Assembly: GCA_023974075.1 (NCBI GenBank)
Contig: CM043792.1
Location: forward strand, 18,608,824-18,672,823
Direction of reading: 5' to 3'
Length of the DNA: 64,000 nucleotides
Source of the DNA: Chaenocephalus aceratus
Taxonomy: Eukaryota > Chordata > Actinopteri > Perciformes > Channichthyidae
Part shown: piece by piece, positions 62,276 to 64,000 of the stretch
Layout of the letters: each line of letters opens with the position of its first letter
Numbering within the stretch: position 1 is the stretch's first letter
Notes under the pieces: generated by a model
Databases searched by the model: none
What the model was told of the DNA's origin: nothing
The model's input: only the letters and a program-made list of their open reading frames with translations
Made by a program: the position numbers and the translations under genes

Positions 62276-62328
62276 GTTTGTGTGTGTGTGGTGTGTGTGT
62301 GTGGTGTGTGTGTGTGTGTGTGTGGTGT

Positions 62329-62365
<37 letters not shown>

Positions 62366-62368
62366 TGT

Positions 62369-62415
<47 letters not shown>

Positions 62416-62450
62416 ACTGTGTGTGTGCACTGTGTGTGTGCATGTTCAGG
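62276..62450. repeat. interrupted (GT)n array
   Basis: GT units with periodic GGTG interruptions ('gtgtggtgtggtgtgtg' recurs near 62320 and 62360), then GCAC-interrupted units to about 62450. The repeated interruption pattern suggests internal duplication of the array. Confidence 0.9.
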
Positions 62451-63824
62451 TGTGTTTATGCTAGCCAGGTTGTGTAAGGAGGGAAAGAGGGAGGAGTTAT
62501 GGTCAGACCTCCATTTTAAATCCCCAGTTTAAACCAGATCTGTCTGTCTCCTTCTGCTTCAGGCTACTTTTATGATCCTCTCACTGACACTTAAAGTAAA
62601 AACTGGATTTTATTTCCTTTGCTTAAGCAGCTCCCCATTTTCTCTCTATATCTCTCTTTTTTCTCTCTGTGCATATTGGGATAAACCCAACGGATAACAG
62701 GTCGGTTCAATCAGGCCAACCAACGTCTTATTTAAAGAGAACGCCCCCAGCCTCTTTTAGGTCGTTGTCAATCTGCCACAATACATTGAGGTTCAAGGGT
62801 CACGTCTAGTGGCAGCTTCTATTTACTGTACCTACTAAGCTAGCTTATCAAGGTGAGCATTCCCATTTTGATTATTACCATTTGTTTTGTATTGTTTAGC
62901 CCCGGCTCAGCGATATTCAAGAGTAACACCTGTTGGTGAAGCTTAAGTGATTTTTAATGTGCATTTTCAGTGGCTGTATTTATTGTTAATTGCCTTGACA
63001 GTGATGTTACTTTTAGTCATAATCATAACGATGCACATGAACGGATTGGCTGCTGCTCTCCTATGGTGTTCTTTATGGAGTTTTTTTGAGCATGGATATG
63101 AAGGCCATTCAGGTTCAGTGTCTCATTGTGGCCACACTTGCACCATTCCCTGAGGGCTGTGTCTCACACATGTTAACCTCAGCGCTACAAGCTCTGTGTG
63201 AGCTTGACACTGCTTAATTTATTTTCTGCCACCACCCCCCCTTTTAAAAATAGTAGTGAAGCGACAGCAGAGCTCGATGCATTATTGATACATATGGTGT
63301 CAATGATGCATGTGCTTAGGCTCCAGTGCTAATTTTCTCTCTCCGCTGCAGAGGCCAAGAGCATCAAACCGATGTAATTTATATGCATCGTTATTGCTAT
63401 TATTTTTCACACTGCCATCAAGATAGAGCGTGAGAGCGAAGCCAAACGTAGCAGCTTGTCTCCTCACATGATGGCCGTGATTCGTTAAGTGCAGCAGTGT
63501 TTTGTGTGCCACTGTGTCACCAAGGCCCCCCCCCACCCAGAAGAAGCAGTGCTGTCTCACTATTCTCTGTGTCTCTGTTGTGGGATGTTTGGAAGAGACG
63601 GGCTGGTTTTTACCATCATGCTGGTCTTAGGTCGATTTGATGGCACCAGTCTTTAGATACCTTGGTCATTCTGAAATAATATAAATCATTTTTCCACTGC
63701 AATGTTGCATGGTGGGGCTTGAGATGAGATGAGAAATGTTTCTGTGTCATCACTGTAAAAATCCTGCCCGGAAGACACTTGTCAAACATTACCACACAAA
63801 CAAGCATGTCACAACAACAACCCT

Positions 63825-63865
63825 CTCCCACACACACACACCACAACACACACACACACACAACA

Positions 63866-63948
<83 letters not shown>
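63825..63948. repeat. (CA)n array with interrupted 5' part
   Basis: The left third carries CACC and CAAC interruptions; the right part (about 63873-63948) is pure CA. Confidence 0.9.
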
Positions 63949-63952
<4 letters not shown>

Positions 63953-64000
63953 ATTCCCAACACTGACTGACTGAGTGATTTATAGATTGAGGTTCTTAAA

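Larger units (their letters stand above)
59511..64000. other. downstream intergenic DNA
   Basis: AT-rich noncoding-looking DNA with two large dinucleotide arrays at 62276 and 63825. No exon, RNA gene or recognised transposon was seen. Confidence 0.5.

Overview
The window is vertebrate genomic DNA, almost certainly from a teleost fish. The genes are split by GT-AG introns with long noncoding stretches, (CA/GT)n tracts are very long and numerous, and fish-type interspersed repeats are scattered throughout (hAT and TTAA-target DNA elements, L2-like and RTE-like LINE tails, and a repeat with a 'gcttttatccaaagcgactt' core). I saw no bacterial-type gene organisation, tRNA, rRNA or CRISPR array.

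Two protein-coding genes can be supported, both on the + strand. (1) syt3 (synaptotagmin-3): a probable noncoding first exon ends at 9983, the start codon is in the exon 16383-16785, and further coding exons lie at 22583-22978, 24200-24308, 25594-25770, 29687-29814 and 32956-33120. The last runs into a 100-N assembly gap. The rest of C2A and all of C2B are not visible. (2) lrrc4b (leucine-rich repeat protein 4B, also called netrin-G ligand 3): a possible noncoding first exon ends at 34893, with coding exons at 53381-53919 and 56674-58607. The order syt3 then lrrc4b in the same orientation matches, from memory, the SYT3-LRRC4B neighbourhood of human chromosome 19. Both products are neuronal membrane proteins: a Ca2+/phospholipid-binding vesicle protein and a postsynaptic adhesion protein with a PDZ ligand.

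Both genes carry single-base frame breaks in short runs of one base (two in syt3 C2A, one in the lrrc4b cytoplasmic tail). Protein homology is intact on both sides of each break, so base-level assembly errors are more likely than pseudogenes.

Layout: 1-9.5 kb is upstream intergenic DNA with a well-preserved hAT element and an L2-like LINE tail. 9.5-33.1 kb is syt3, whose introns hold a second hAT remnant and two TTAA-target MITEs. 33.2-53.4 kb is intergenic plus the inferred lrrc4b intron 1, with microsatellites, RFX/X-box-like palindromes, a strong G-quadruplex motif and an RTE-like tail. 53.4-58.6 kb is coding lrrc4b. 58.6-64 kb is 3' UTR and downstream DNA.

I found no convincing new multi-gene system. 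The most checkable observations are the frame breaks and gap in syt3, the hAT element with exact 8-bp target duplications, the two TTAA-bounded elements, a perfect 19-bp hairpin just upstream of the lrrc4b coding exon, and the X-box-like and G4 motifs.
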